Assembly (NCBI GenBank): GCA_029339505.1
Contig: JAQISU010000025.1
Location: 2,744,501 to 2,808,500 of the forward strand
Direction of reading: 5' to 3'
Source of the DNA: Unio delphinus
Lineage: Eukaryota > Mollusca > Bivalvia > Unionida > Unionidae
DNA: 64,000 nucleotides
Shown: piece by piece, positions 47,099 to 62,430 of the stretch
Position numbering within the stretch: the first letter of the stretch is position 1
How the letters are laid out: the number at the start of each line of letters is the position of its first letter
Position numbers and translations under genes: made by a program
The notes under the pieces: generated by a model
What the model was told of the DNA's origin: nothing
The model's database searches: none
Seen by the model: only the letters and a program-made list of their open reading frames with translations

Positions 47099-47510
47099 CG
47101 AAATATGAACGATTATGTTGACTGCCTACCAAATGGGGAATGACTAAATACACATTTAGCAATCTAAGATGAAATAACACCCCATATTTTGTACCTAAGA
47201 ACCAATTTATTCTTCGCATATTTTAACAGCCCGCACCCCACCACACCAAACAAAAAGAAGAAAATAAATAAGAAAAGAATGGTTTTGTGCGTATCAGCAC
47301 CATTTTGTAACGTTTGATACACTAAACACGGAGTTCAGTATATTTCATAAAGGAAAAACGCAGGAATCCTCGGGAAGATCTACTGACCGCCAATAATGTA
47401 CTGGCAACGCTTTCTTATATACTCATTCAATGCACCTACTTCAAAAAAATTGCATCGGAGTTCTTTATAATTTAATTAGCAAAATACATAAACGAAGACG
47501 GCATTACATA
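47099..47510. other. unassigned, possible SINE remnant
   Basis: Weak similarity of 47345-47420 to SINE family B. Otherwise nothing. Confidence 0.35.
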
Positions 47511-47665
47511 CATGCATGCATGCATGCATGCATGCATGCATGCATACATACATACATACATACATACATACATACATACATACATACATACATACATACA
47601 TACATACATACATACATACATACATACATACATACATACATACATACATACATACATACATACAT
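47511..47665. repeat. (ATGC)n(ATAC)n microsatellite
   Basis: Seven or so CATG units then a long CATA run. Confidence 0.98.
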
Positions 47666-47799
47666 TGCCCTGGCCAATGACCTTTACAACATTCATGACA
47701 TTAACATGATAACAGCTTTGTTATGCTATCCTGATTTTTTTATTATTTTAAACAGACTATTCATGTAATGGTGGCACAACTGAAATAAAAGAAGAGTCA

Positions 47800-48135
47800 C
47801 TTAAATAATCATGCATACTGTAAATGAGTACAACACATAATCCTGCATATTGTGAGTACAACTCAATAATCATGCATATTGTAAGTGAACACAACACAAT
47901 AGTCATGCATATTGTGAGTACAACACAATAATCATGCATATTGTAAGTGAATACAACACAATAGTCATGCATATTGCAAGTAAGCACAACACAATAATCA
48001 TGCATATTGTAAGTGAACACAAAACAATAATCATACATATTGTGAGTACAACACAATAATCATGCATATTGTGAGTACAATACAATAATCATGCATATTG
48101 TAAGTGAAAATAACACAATAGTCATGAATATTGTT
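47800..48135. repeat. 30-bp minisatellite, first locus
   Basis: About eleven units of AATCATGCATATTGTAAGTGAACACAACAC, with a shorter variant lacking part of the middle (TTGTGAGTACAACAC). Same unit as 49880-50970. Confidence 0.95.
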
Positions 48136-49879
48136 GTCAAGTGCCAAATTTTTCGTCAGTGAAATCCAGTAATTAATTCGTAGGCTAGCCGACAATCAAC
48201 TGTCTTGGAGTAGAGTTTGAACGGAAAGAATGTTAGTTTACCTCGGTCAGACTGTTACAATATTTAGAGTGAAAACGGACTGAGTGTTTGACACGCGTTA
48301 ACCTAGGTGATTCCTCAAGCAGAGCTGTCAAAAATGATTGAGACAAATGATAAGGTGATATTTCGATCCTAAGTGGCATCTTTGGCATCGTGATAGACGG
48401 TTTTCAAAAGCTCCGCAAGGATAGCATTTATGCCGATTGGTCAAATGTATAGGAAAGAGGGTTGGGTCGGAACCAAGAATTGGGGAATATATTCTCTGAG
48501 TTAATGAGTTTTGAATTAGTCTAGGAAGACCTCTGCAAGAGACGGTCAGCATTTATTAGTTCCAACATAGGAGAAGATTCCGGGGGTAATTTTACAGCAG
48601 TGCCTTCGTAATAATAAGCTCAGGAAAGTCCGCCGGAAATCAAACGGCAGAAGCACGTCAAAAACACAAGGTATTTAACTCAAATTCACCTTTATCACGA
48701 TGTAATGTATATGATGTTTTTCTTTGTCATAGATGCATAATGTATCGATACTATGATACAAATAGTTCAGTATTACATTGATTTAATAACGTACTTTGAT
48801 ATGTTTCTTTGTTACAGATGCATGATGTGTTCATATTTTTGTATGGATAGTCGGTTTTACAGTGATTTAATAATGTATTTTTGAATTCTGAATTAGCATT
48901 TTTTACCTTATATACTTAGGTAGGTAAATGGGTGGTGTAGAAAAACCCGCCGTGTACATTTATGATTGGAAAGTGTTACATTAATTTGAATTTATCATAT
49001 TAGTAAATATGGATTGTGTTATGATATATTGCCTCACTTTACGTAATGATTTACGGGAATATATGACTTTCCCGAATTCTGATGTCGATAATTAGCAGTA
49101 TAGCTCTATTGATCTGAAGACTTGTATAGTATTTGTTAGCCGTATAAATGATAACACGGAGAGTAAGATCTGATTTTTCGAACCTGAAGACAGAATTACT
49201 ATCTCAACTCTTAAAGTAATGAGATACTTAGGGCGTTTTACCCTTTTCTGTTTAAAGGAAAAATAGTTTGTTTGAAGGAATAGCGAGGAAGTCGAAATTC
49301 AGAGACGGAAAAAGAAGTTGGAAGACAGAGGTGTGTAATCCCGCTTACAACCAAAAGGGCAAGCAAGTCAAGACGAACGCAGAAGGGAAAAAAAGAGAAC
49401 CAGTCGACGAACAAGGTCATTTTGAATCACCCAACAGTCCAATGTTAAATGAACATTCGATTCCATGATGAAATTTACTCTCAGTATTAACGGCTAACTT
49501 CATTTATTTTTATTAGTGTTTTGGATTTTTATGAATGTATCCATTGTTTTAAAGCTTCAGTTTATGTATTTCTGAACTAAGTGTATTCAGAAAGAAAGAA
49601 ATTGTAATTCACAGTGACATTCTTTTCTAAATTGTATTTTTAATTAAATTCATATTTTATCTTTACGGAGGCTCTTGTGTTGTCTTGTTCAAAGTACCAT
49701 CTCAGATTACTATATCCATTGACCGGGCAAATTACACCGTAGAGATCATCTTCTAGATAACGATAATTAGTGGGAGGCGGTTCTTCAAGTGTTGTTTTTC
49801 CAAGTTGCGCAATACCTCTGACCAGACCTTGTGCAATATTGTACTAATAACACTTTGATAACCGGCAGCGCCACATTAC
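48136..49879. other. spacer between the two minisatellite loci
   Basis: Contains one interesting open frame (49268-49468, listed separately). Otherwise nothing recognised. Confidence 0.45.
49268..49468 (+). other. possible terminal coding exon, lysine-rich
   Basis: A 66-codon frame ending at TGA 49466-49468. The last 50 residues are hydrophilic (KRSWKTEVCNPAYNQKGKQ and later EQGHFESPNSPMLNEHSIP), more like a cytoplasmic tail than random translation, with a NPAY-like phrase. Base composition is richer in G+C than the flanks. Acceptors exist at several AGs just upstream, but none is clearly best. No family is recognised. Confidence 0.3.
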
Positions 49880-50970
49880 AATTGTAAGTACAACACTATA
49901 ATCATGCATATTGTGAGTGCAACACAATAATCATACACAAAGTAATTACATACAACACAATAATCATGCATATTGTGAGTACAACACAATAATCATGCAG
50001 ATTGTAAATGAATACAACACAATAGTCATGCATATTGCAAGTGAGCACAACACAATAATCATACATATTGTGAGTAGAACACAATAATCATGCATATTGT
50101 AAGTGAACACAACACTATAATTATGCATATTGTAAGTGAACACAACACATAATCCTGAATATTGTGAGTCAACTCAATAATAATGCATATTGTAAGTGAA
50201 CACAACACAACTGTCATGCATATTGTGAGTACAACACAATAATCACGCATATTGTGAGTACAACACAAGAATCATGCATATAGTAAGTGAAATACAACAC
50301 AGTAATCATGCATATTGTGAGTACAACACAATAATCATGCATATTGTAAGTGAATACAACACAATAGTCATGCATATTGTAAGTGAGCACAACACAATAA
50401 TCATGCATATTGTAAGTGAACACAACACAATAATCATACATATTGTGAGTATAACACAATAATCATGCATATTGTGAGTACAACACAATAATCATGCATA
50501 TTGTAAAGTGAAAATAACACAATAGTCATGAATATTGTAAGTACAACACTATAATCATGCATTTTGTAAGTGAACACAACGCAATAATTATGCATATTGT
50601 AATTGAACACAACACAATAATCATGCATATTGTAAGTGAGCACAACACAATAATCATGCATATTGTAAGTGAATATAACACAATAGTCATGCATATTGTA
50701 AGTGAGCACAACACAATAATCATGCATATTGTAAGTGAGTACAACACAATAATCATGCATATTTTAAGTGAGCACAACACAATAATCATGTATATTGTAA
50801 GTGAACACAACACAATAATTATACATGTTGTGAGTACAACACAATAATCATGCATATTGTAAGTGAACACAACACAATAATCATACATGTTGTGAGTACA
50901 ACACAATAATCATGCATATTGTGAGTACAACGCAATAATCATGCATATTGTGAGTATAACACAATAATTA
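49880..50970. repeat. 30-bp minisatellite, second locus
   Basis: More than thirty units of the ATCATGCATATTGTAAGTGAACACAACAC type mixed with the 23-24 bp variant. Open frames across it in both directions are consequences of the repeat. Confidence 0.96.
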
Positions 50971-51402
50971 AATTTCTCTCCACACATCCAGTAAATAAAC
51001 AATAAACCTGTCAACATTATTTGGGGAATAATGACCGAGGTAGTACATACCTGTGCTAATACCGTCTAAATGAGTTCAAAAATTTATTTTGTTAAAGAAA
51101 TTGCGCAGCTAGATAAAAGAGAATTAACAAGTTGTAATAAACACATTTTACATGCATAAAGAAAATCTCTACTTTGTTTACCTCAACCTGTCCAGTAATA
51201 CCTGAGACAGGAACATTATTTTTTAAGACATATATTGATGACGATGTTCACAAAAGTTACAACGTTTTGACATAACATTTGAATATCTGTCCATATGATA
51301 CAAATGGAGAAATACATTTAATATAAATATATTTCGGAAGAAAACTGTAACTCCTGAATTGTGTGTATTCATTTTTAATGTACATAAAGACGACACACTG
51401 AC
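50971..51402. other. unassigned
   Basis: Nothing recognised. Confidence 0.45.

Positions 51403-52240
<838 letters not shown>

Positions 52241-52320
<80 letters not shown>
52241..52320. repeat. (CT)n microsatellite
   Basis: About 40 CT units. Confidence 0.98.
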
Positions 52321-52323
<3 letters not shown>

Positions 52324-52595
52324 ACAGATGAATATCGAATGTATTTCTTAGGTTTTCTCTGAAAGCTAGATGTAAATATATACAGAGAAATTCATTTTGC
52401 AAGAATTATTATATATCAAAATACACAAGAGAAAGGAGATCGTTTTGTGCAAAGCTTTCCTAATCCAGAGCCTACATGCTTATGCATCCCCACCCACCAA
52501 CCCTACACGAGCTCCAGTGTGCTAAAGCAAGTTCTGTTTCGTTTTCATCTAAAGAGACGGGCTACAGCTCTTGAAACGCCATGCATACCGAAGCA

Positions 52596-53726
<1,131 letters not shown>

Positions 53727-53847
53727 TGTATTATCTGTTACTAAGAAACACGTATTATCTGTTACTAAGAAACACGTATTATCTGTTACTAAGAAACACG
53801 TATTATATGTTACTAAGAAACACGTATTATCTGTTACTAAGAAGTAA
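53727..53847. repeat. 24-bp minisatellite
   Basis: Five units of CGTATTATCTGTTACTAAGAAACA. Confidence 0.94.
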
Positions 53848-53906
53848 CCAAGATCTTCACCATGACCATTTGACAGTAAATATAATGGTTAATCATTTGG
53901 TATAAC

Positions 53907-54217
53907 CGCTCCGATGGCCTAGTGATTAGAGTGCCCGCCTCGGATGCGGGAGGTCGTGGGTTCGATACCAGACCAAAGACTTAAAAAAATGATACGAGCA
54001 GCTGCCTCGCTAGGCGCTCAGCATTAAGAGGTTAGTGTTAGGACTGGTCGACCTGGTATCAGGATAATTTGACTAGGTGGGACATGATTCTACCTGTCTG
54101 TGGCATTATGTCCCAGTGCTAGACATCACAATAAACTGCCACGCGGCAGACACCGTAGCGATATTACTGAAAACTTGTTAAAGCTACATTAAAAATCACA
54201 CACGCGCGCGCGCACAT
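53907..54217 (+). mobile_element. tRNA-derived SINE, family A, best-preserved copy
   Basis: Head: GATGGCCTAGTGATTAGAG (box A), an anticodon-stem-like GCCCGCCTCGGATGCGGG, and box B GGTCGTGGGTTCGATACC. Body: TTAGTGTTAGGACTGGTCGA, ATGTCCCAGTGCTAGACATC, ACTTGTTAAAGCTACATTAA, then an AC/GC tail. The tRNA part lacks an intact acceptor and D-stem pairing, so it is a SINE rather than a tRNA gene. Confidence 0.85.
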
Positions 54218-54229
54218 TTATTATAACAG

Positions 54230-54300
54230 GGAGCCCATAGTGGCCGAGTCTAAAGCGCTCGCCGTTACGGATCACTGTCATCTCACCGCTGTCTGCTGAA
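54230..54300 (+). mobile_element. 5' fragment of SINE family B
   Basis: AGTGGCCGAGTCTAAAGCGC and GTTACGGATCACTGTCATCT match the head of the copy at 35275-35070 in the opposite direction. Truncated after CTGTCTGCTG. It follows the family A SINE almost directly. Confidence 0.6.
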
Positions 54301-54608
54301 GCGGCTTATATGTTTACTTGGACTAGATCTGTCAGGAATTTATTTTTTTAACTGGATTACAAAGTGGCGGTTTAATTTATAGTGCATACAATTCCATTAA
54401 TCTTTCAAAAATTATTTATCTGAGTTGCATAAAAATTAAATTCATGCGCATTTACTACCAATAAAATATCCTACCATACGATTTTTGTTATTTTTATTCT
54501 TCTCGATCAATTACAGTAATATATCGTAGTCAAAAACATGGCCATGCACGGACGTCATTCTCTACAGGAGTAACAAGATAAAATAATGAATCAGATATCA
54601 AATACAGG

Positions 54609-54613
<5 letters not shown>
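54301..54613. other. unassigned
   Basis: Nothing recognised. Confidence 0.45.
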
Positions 54614-54685
<72 letters not shown>

Positions 54686-54735
54686 CGATCGATCGATCGA
54701 TCGATCGGATCGATCCTGACTTGTTCAGACTGAAA
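54614..54735. repeat. (CT)n(CGAT)n composite repeat
   Basis: CT run, then CGAT units, then a flank TGACTTGTTCAGACTGA shared with the locus at 59785-59925. Confidence 0.9.
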
Positions 54736-54925
54736 AAAACTTACAGAAAATAGACGCAGAAAATCATTACATGTGACTAAGGATCACAGAGGAGTTTGTT
54801 TTTAGAAAAGTAAATTGTATCTACTTATCCATTTTTGTAATACGAGAATAAGTATGAATCTTTTAGTTATATCAGAGTTTCACAACATTTGTTCGCCAGA
54901 AATCGGCTTTAGTATGCGTCTAAGG

Positions 54926-54927
<2 letters not shown>

Positions 54928-54989
<62 letters not shown>
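54928..54989. repeat. (GT)n microsatellite
   Basis: About 31 GT units. Confidence 0.98.
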
Positions 54990-54993
<4 letters not shown>

Positions 54994-56100
54994 CATCATC
55001 AACATAATACGGAAATAAATTATCGTTACATTTACAGTTATTTCGAATGCGCCAGGTATTTCCGGGTGTGAACTAATTGGTTGCAAATAACCTATTTTCC
55101 ATAATTCCTATTTCTTTCCAATATGTTTGTCTCTTTCACACACATTGAAGGCATATGAAAGCATAAACCCCCTAGACGCAACGATTATATGAATGCAGAA
55201 AAATCATGATTGCAACCTCGTGTATCATTAGTGCTCCGGTGAAGTTCTATTTTCGCGACCCCTGCAAAATAAAGATACCGCTATTATTGTCTTGTCTCAT
55301 TTTACAAAATTAGTCAAACCTGTCTTAACGGCCACCTGCATTCTCATGGTCATAACGGCCATCCTAATATCCCATTATCCGCGGCCACATGTCGTTAGCG
55401 GACTGATATGTTTGTTTTAATTTTTTTTTAAAATAGCAGTATTTTCAACTGCTATCCGTGGTCATCTGAGAAAATCAGTAGCAAGCGCTCCAAGTATGCA
55501 ATATAGTTTTTGTTTGGGATGAGCATGACATGGTATATATAAAGGTATTTTACATGAATCGATGATTATACGTTTCAAAATTCATGGGCTTCTTTATCCG
55601 GTGAAACCCATGTGAGACAACATGTCGGCTTCGAAAAAAAATGATGTTATTAACCTCACAAAAGTTACACAGAAATAGTAATATACCTTCAGGTATAGCA
55701 ATCCTAGTCTTCTCTGGCCCTTCCCACCAATTTTATGACAGCGGATATTTATGTTGAGGTGTATGGTCAGTCGATTACCTGTCGAAATCTTGAAATTCGC
55801 CGCAATGGTAATCTGGAAGTGTAGGGTAGCCGCTTAATTAAACGATGTTACATAGAGTCATATATACACGAAATCAATATGAAAATGATTTAATTTTCGA
55901 GAAGTGGTGAGCATTTGAATCTTTACCTCTTTAATCCCCATTGCTAGTCACGTTAATATACAGTTTATGCAACCTTGATGGCCTTGTAGTCACGCAATAT
56001 CAATAATAAGCTTACTGAACAGTGTTGTTATACAAACATTCGAAAATATTAAATGAAAGGCATATATTGTTTGCTAAAAACAAAAGGACACAATATTTTC
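54990..56100. other. unassigned
   Basis: Nothing recognised. Several ATG-led short frames without support. Confidence 0.45.
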
Positions 56101-57560
56101 AAAATATTTTTTCCAAGAAAACTGACACGAAAATTCAGCAACTTGGCGGAATTTCACTTTGAACGCAGCACGTATCTACAAGGCTTTTTTGTATCACATT
56201 TATGTGTGTGGAGGGGAGACAATTTCAAACCATTCAGGGAGTCCACCTGCTCTATGGCATTGCGTTGTTTCTGTTTTGGGTTTTGTTTTTCTTGTTGTTG
56301 TTGCTTTTCCAGTTTTTAATTGTTCTTGATGTTGTTGTTTAGTCTCCATCGTTTTTATTCTTTAATCTCTTTTCTGATCTTTGCTCGGGTCTCTTAGTTT
56401 TTAGGGCATCTGTGTGGAGTGTGCCCTTTATCTCCACGTCGTTTACATTTTCGATGATAAATGCAACAATTATACCATGATTTAGTCAGAAATCCGTGTA
56501 GATAGAAGACTCTTTTCACGTCTATAAGTTTGCTTTTTTCTATTTCAAATATTCTTGTTCCATTGAATATTGTGGTTAATGGAATAGTTTCTAGTCTCGA
56601 TGTTATTACCTCTATGTTGATTTTTTTCTCGAACATTTATACCGTTCCTTGTAATGGTATCTTATTCTCAGTTGGGATATCTGATAGATGGAGCTCTCAA
56701 GTTTTTTTTTAAATTTTATTTCTTTAGCATGAGTGTGGGTTCCTTTACTGGGACTGTCTCTCCTGCGAGGATTATTTCACCAAGCGGTAATGACGCTAAT
56801 ATGAACATTCAATGAACGATCCTTTGTTTGTCCTTATCCTCTTTGTCTTAAAAAAGTTATCTTGTTCTTAAACTTCCTTACCAGATGCCGCCATTTCTTT
56901 CCTAGTGTATCTCGTGTAGCTCGCGAATATTCAGTTTTTCCTTGTGGTTACTCTTTCTGTAATATTTTTATTATGTAGTTTTTTTCTTCGAGTTTTCATT
57001 TCATGATCGCAGAACAATGTTATAGTACTGTGCACTTTCAGGTAGTCTATTTTGTTCTTGCCATGGCAAGGGTTTGGGTAAAATCGTAAGATTTTCTTTC
57101 TCCTTGTTGTATCACTTCATTTTTGGGGGGTGCTTTCTTCCGTTGATTTTCGCACACCTGGGCAGGCCCAGCCCTATTATGTTTGTGTTTCTGTATGCTA
57201 TATATTGATTAATTTGTAATTATTCTCGTCATTTCCTTCTCTTTTCCTTTCTTCTTCTTTGTCATTTTTGATCAAATATTTCTTCTTCTGTCATAGGTAC
57301 TTGTAATACATCATTAGATTTCAATGTTGTACAAGCTTCTGGTGTATTTGTTGGTTCTTCTTACTGATTTCTCTTTCTTTGTTTTGTCTTATTCTCTTCT
57401 TTTTTTGTTTTTGTTGTTGTTTCCCCAATTTCTGTTGCTTGTCGTTTTGACTTTTTTTGGGATATTCTATCTCTTGTTGTTGTTGTGGTTTCTGTATCTC
57501 CTTGTGTTGTTGTTGAGTTTGCTTATCTCTAATTGCTGTATCATGTGCCTACCGCGTTGA
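56101..57560 (-). pseudogene. possible retrotransposon ORF1 (gag-like) remnant
   Basis: The minus strand carries low-complexity N-, K- and Q-rich frames at both ends (57560-57300 and 56350-56250). In the middle, near 56440-56400, a CKRRGDKGHTPHRCP segment is close to a CCHC zinc knuckle with the second cysteine changed to arginine. A preceding VFYLHGFLTKSW phrase fits the region before the knuckle in LINE ORF1 proteins. Upstream segments such as RATRDTLGKKWRHLVRKF are also protein-like but split by stops. No reverse transcriptase follows to the left. The identification is tentative. Confidence 0.35.
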
Positions 57561-58056
<496 letters not shown>

Positions 58057-58206
58057 GGAAGGGATAAAGATAGAGAGCATGTTTAAGAAAGAAAGAGCAG
58101 TGAGTGCATGTACACAGTTGTAGTTTTTCTTGATTGTACATTGTTCAATATTTAAATTAAATTCGTATCTTGGTAAGCTAATACTGTTAATAATTATGTA
58201 TGTGAA

Positions 58207-58714
<508 letters not shown>

Positions 58715-58978
58715 GTACAGTTCAACCTGTAAATTGCCCGGCTATTGCAGAACCGCAGGAAATACTTACTTCGGACAATCTCAGTCATCTAGCTGCTGAC
58801 AAATACAACGTGACTCCCGGCACGACTGTTAACGTCAGATGTCTTTCCAACGAATCCCACAAGCTAATTGGCGTACAATCTCTCACTTGCCTAGACAGTG
58901 GTCAGTGGAATCACCCTTTGCCTAAGTGTGTACCAAACTCGTGGAATGATAATATCCAGTTAATTACTCCTATGACTA
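58715..58978 (+). CDS. CCP (sushi) domain exon of receptor-like gene B
   Basis: Acceptor ends 58714 and donor GTAAGT starts 58979. The exon is 264 bp with 1-1 phases. Sushi pattern: VNCPAIAEPQ, VNVRCLSNESHKLIGVQSLT, CLDSGQWNHPLPKC, with an N-x-T sequon (NVT) at the same place as in gene A. About two thirds of residues match the gene A exon by eye, so the two are recent tandem paralogues. The phase-matched TM exon follows 1.9 kb later, a much shorter intron than in gene A. Its upstream exons, including any signal peptide, were not found. Confidence 0.83.
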
Positions 58979-59042
58979 GTAAGTTATGGAGTGTTTTAAG
59001 TACAATTATCCAGTGTCAATTTAAAAAATGTGTGTGTGTGTG

Positions 59043-59074
<32 letters not shown>

Positions 59075-59779
59075 ACTATTTAGTCATCTTACAACAATTT
59101 AATGGGTCTCAAAGTTTAATCGAATTGTCAAATGTTTTGTTTAGGTTGATACTTTTTATGGCACTCAGGAATCAAATATGTAACTGGGTGTCTTTCACAG
59201 CGTGATTACCAGAGGTTTTTCTGAACCTGAGTCATATAAATGGGCAGGATGTTCCTGAAATGCAATATTTTGTACACTTTTTCACTTTAGAACAATTGAA
59301 TTTAAATCATACAGCCTGTAACTGAGTTAAGTCAGTGTTATCCAGATGGCACAAAATGGTACTTTTATTCTCATTCTAATTTTAAAAGCTCGAGTTGGGA
59401 CTGATTGCGAACCAGCTAGGAATATTTTTGAAAATGTGGGAAAACCTTACACAAACAATTTAAGGATTATTTACAAAGTTTCGAAATTGATGAAAGTATC
59501 TAAATGGTTCAATACACGTGCTTGCTCGGCATTTCATTCATACGCAACTTTTGAAAACAAGGTGATATATGCAATGTTTTTCGAAAATGCAAAGCCAGAA
59601 TTGCGCATTGCCCGTGTGCCAAAAACAAAATCTGTCCCGAAGGTGGGAGGGGGTAGCTGGGTGAGGTTGTGGCATGCGATAGTAGTAGCCGTTTCATAGT
59701 CGTCTGAAAAACATATGTAATAATTAATGTCTACCATGACCAAAAACCGTATTCCTTCGTCATGTGAATGATCATGCAT

Positions 59780-59784
<5 letters not shown>
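58979..59784 (+). other. intron of gene B
   Basis: Contains a (GT)n run at 59031-59072 and an unrecognised 117-codon plus-strand frame (59346-59699) without splice support. Confidence 0.45.
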
Positions 59785-59874
<90 letters not shown>

Positions 59875-59925
59875 TGATCGATCGATCGATCGATCGATAC
59901 TGCCTTGTTCAGACTACTGATAATT
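59785..59925. repeat. (CT)n(CGAT)n composite repeat, second copy
   Basis: CT run to 59870, then CGAT units to 59898, then CTGCCTTGTTCAGACTACTGA, related to the locus at 54614-54735. Confidence 0.9.
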
Positions 59926-60249
59926 AAAAATACTGATTTCCTTCCATTAGTTGGCATGTAAACCCAAATAAAGAGTTTATCAAATAGCAAAATATATTTT
60001 AAATTTTTCAACTAACCGATTTTAATGTTCACCTATATTCAGAACACCTATTTAAATATTCACCTTGATTTAACAATGTTCTGCTTTGTGGATAAAAGAG
60101 CATTCGAGATATTATGTATTACTTTGTGTGACTGTTTACCATGATGTAGCTTGTGTATTCTATCATACTTAACACAGGGATATTAAAGGACATTTAAATA
60201 ATCTCGTTTTTATATGAAAGAATGCGTAGGACTAATTTATTTGGCTTAC

Positions 60250-60770
60250 AAGCTAGTAGAGGCCGACCGAAATTCGGTTTCGGTTTCGGTTTAGGAGCTG
60301 AAAGTTGGCAAATGGCCTTTTTCGGCATAGTTTCTGTTTCGGCCGAAGCCAAAAAGTTAGGTTTCGGTTTGCTTTCGGTTTCGGCCAAAACTAATAACGA
60401 CTTTCGGTCATTAGCCGAAGATCTTTTTTAACCTTCAGAATGAAATGCAACGCCAGTGCTGCGTCTATTACTCTGATTGTCGGCCGGTAAATCTGCGCTA
60501 GGCAATTTGACATTTAGCGAAGTTCTCTTACTGCAGGCTCTGTATCATTACTTCTAGATTCGTTTTTAATTAGTGTAGCATTGCATGATGACCCAGATCT
60601 TGTGTTCGGCAAATTCTGTTTCTCTTTCAGTTTTGGTTTCGGTTTCGGCCGAAGGTGTATTTAAACTTTCGGTTTAGGGTTCGGTTTCGGCCGAAAGTCA
60701 ATTTATAATTTTCGGTCTGGTTTCGTGTTCGGCCGAAACCAGAAATTTACTTTCGGTCCGCCTCCACAAG
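60250..60770. repeat. CCGAAA/TTTCGG-rich palindromic element
   Basis: A run of TTCGGTTTCGGTTTCGGTTT at 60274-60292 is followed by many TTTCGG hexamers and the palindrome TTTCGGCCGAAA or close variants near 60330, 60380, 60645, 60690 and 60732. The element opens with AGAGGCCGACCGAAATTCGG and closes with the inverted TTTCGGTCCGCCTC, so its ends are inverted. About 520 bp, lying within the gene B intron. Confidence 0.7.
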
Positions 60771-60923
60771 CTAGTCTTTATACCATAACCAATATATTAC
60801 TTTCACCCCACACGGTCATAGCAACAGGGTTATTTTCATACTCAATCTCTCTTTATTAAATACATCAAACAAAATATATTATCTAATTTTTCATGCGTGT
60901 GTCTGTTATTATTTTCTTTTCAG

Positions 60924-61110
60924 ACACGACCATGAACACACCGAACTTTGATTTTGAGAGGGTCCCTCTTATAGTTGGTATTTCCCTTCTTTGTTTCTCG
61001 TGTGTTTCTATTGCAGTATTATTGATTTATCTAATACACGCCAGGCATAAGAGATCAACAGAGATGAAGAAGAAAAGAATCCGGTCCCATTTCGTCTCTT
61101 ATAATAGCCA
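60924..61110 (+). CDS. transmembrane exon of receptor-like gene B
   Basis: Acceptor tttctttttcag ends 60923 and donor GTGAGT starts 61111. 187 bp, phase 1 in and phase 2 out, exactly as in gene A. The peptide has [11 protein letters not shown], a membrane helix ([19 protein letters not shown]), and a basic cytoplasmic segment with KKKRIR, ending FVSYN. The lead and helix are clearly related to gene A. The cytoplasmic part is more diverged. An (AT)n run of about 160 bases begins four bases after the exon, so the donor consensus runs straight into the microsatellite. Confidence 0.84.
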
Positions 61111-61112
61111 GT

Positions 61113-62065
<953 letters not shown>

Positions 62066-62151
<86 letters not shown>
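62066..62151. repeat. (AT)n microsatellite
   Basis: About 43 AT units. Confidence 0.98.
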
Positions 62152-62153
<2 letters not shown>

Positions 62154-62272
62154 TTCTGCATTTATAATATGATAACATGTATATTAGCTTCAAACGTGAT
62201 ATTCTGCACTCTCATTTGTTCTCCTAGAAATGAATTAAATACTTAAAGATGCTAAAACAACTTTGCAGTTCA

Positions 62273-62369
62273 TGTATGTATGTATGTATGTATGTATGTA
62301 TGTATGTATGTATGTATGTATGTATGTATGTATGTATGTATGTATGTATGTATGTATGCATGCATGCAT

Positions 62370-62400
<31 letters not shown>

Positions 62401-62430
62401 CGTACGTACGTATGTATGTATGTATGTATG
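62273..62430. repeat. (TATG)n(CATG)n(CACG)n(TATG)n microsatellite
   Basis: Tetranucleotide array whose unit changes stepwise from TATG through CATG and CACG to CGTA and back to TATG. Confidence 0.98.

Noticed and set aside
47800..50970. CRISPR-like look of regularly spaced repeats
   Set aside because: Units are directly adjacent, with no unique spacers of constant length, and the host is an animal. It is a minisatellite.
53907..53980. Functional tRNA gene
   Set aside because: Boxes A and B are present, but stems are imperfect and the sequence continues into a SINE body with a CA tail.
57324..57560. 78-codon hydrophobic plus-strand frame
   Set aside because: Leucine-rich translation of a T-rich strand. 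The opposite strand, with N/K-rich protein-like text, is the better candidate.
59346..59699. 117-codon frame in the gene B intron as an exon
   Set aside because: No acceptor or donor at its ends in a phase that fits the CCP and TM exons, and no counterpart in gene A.
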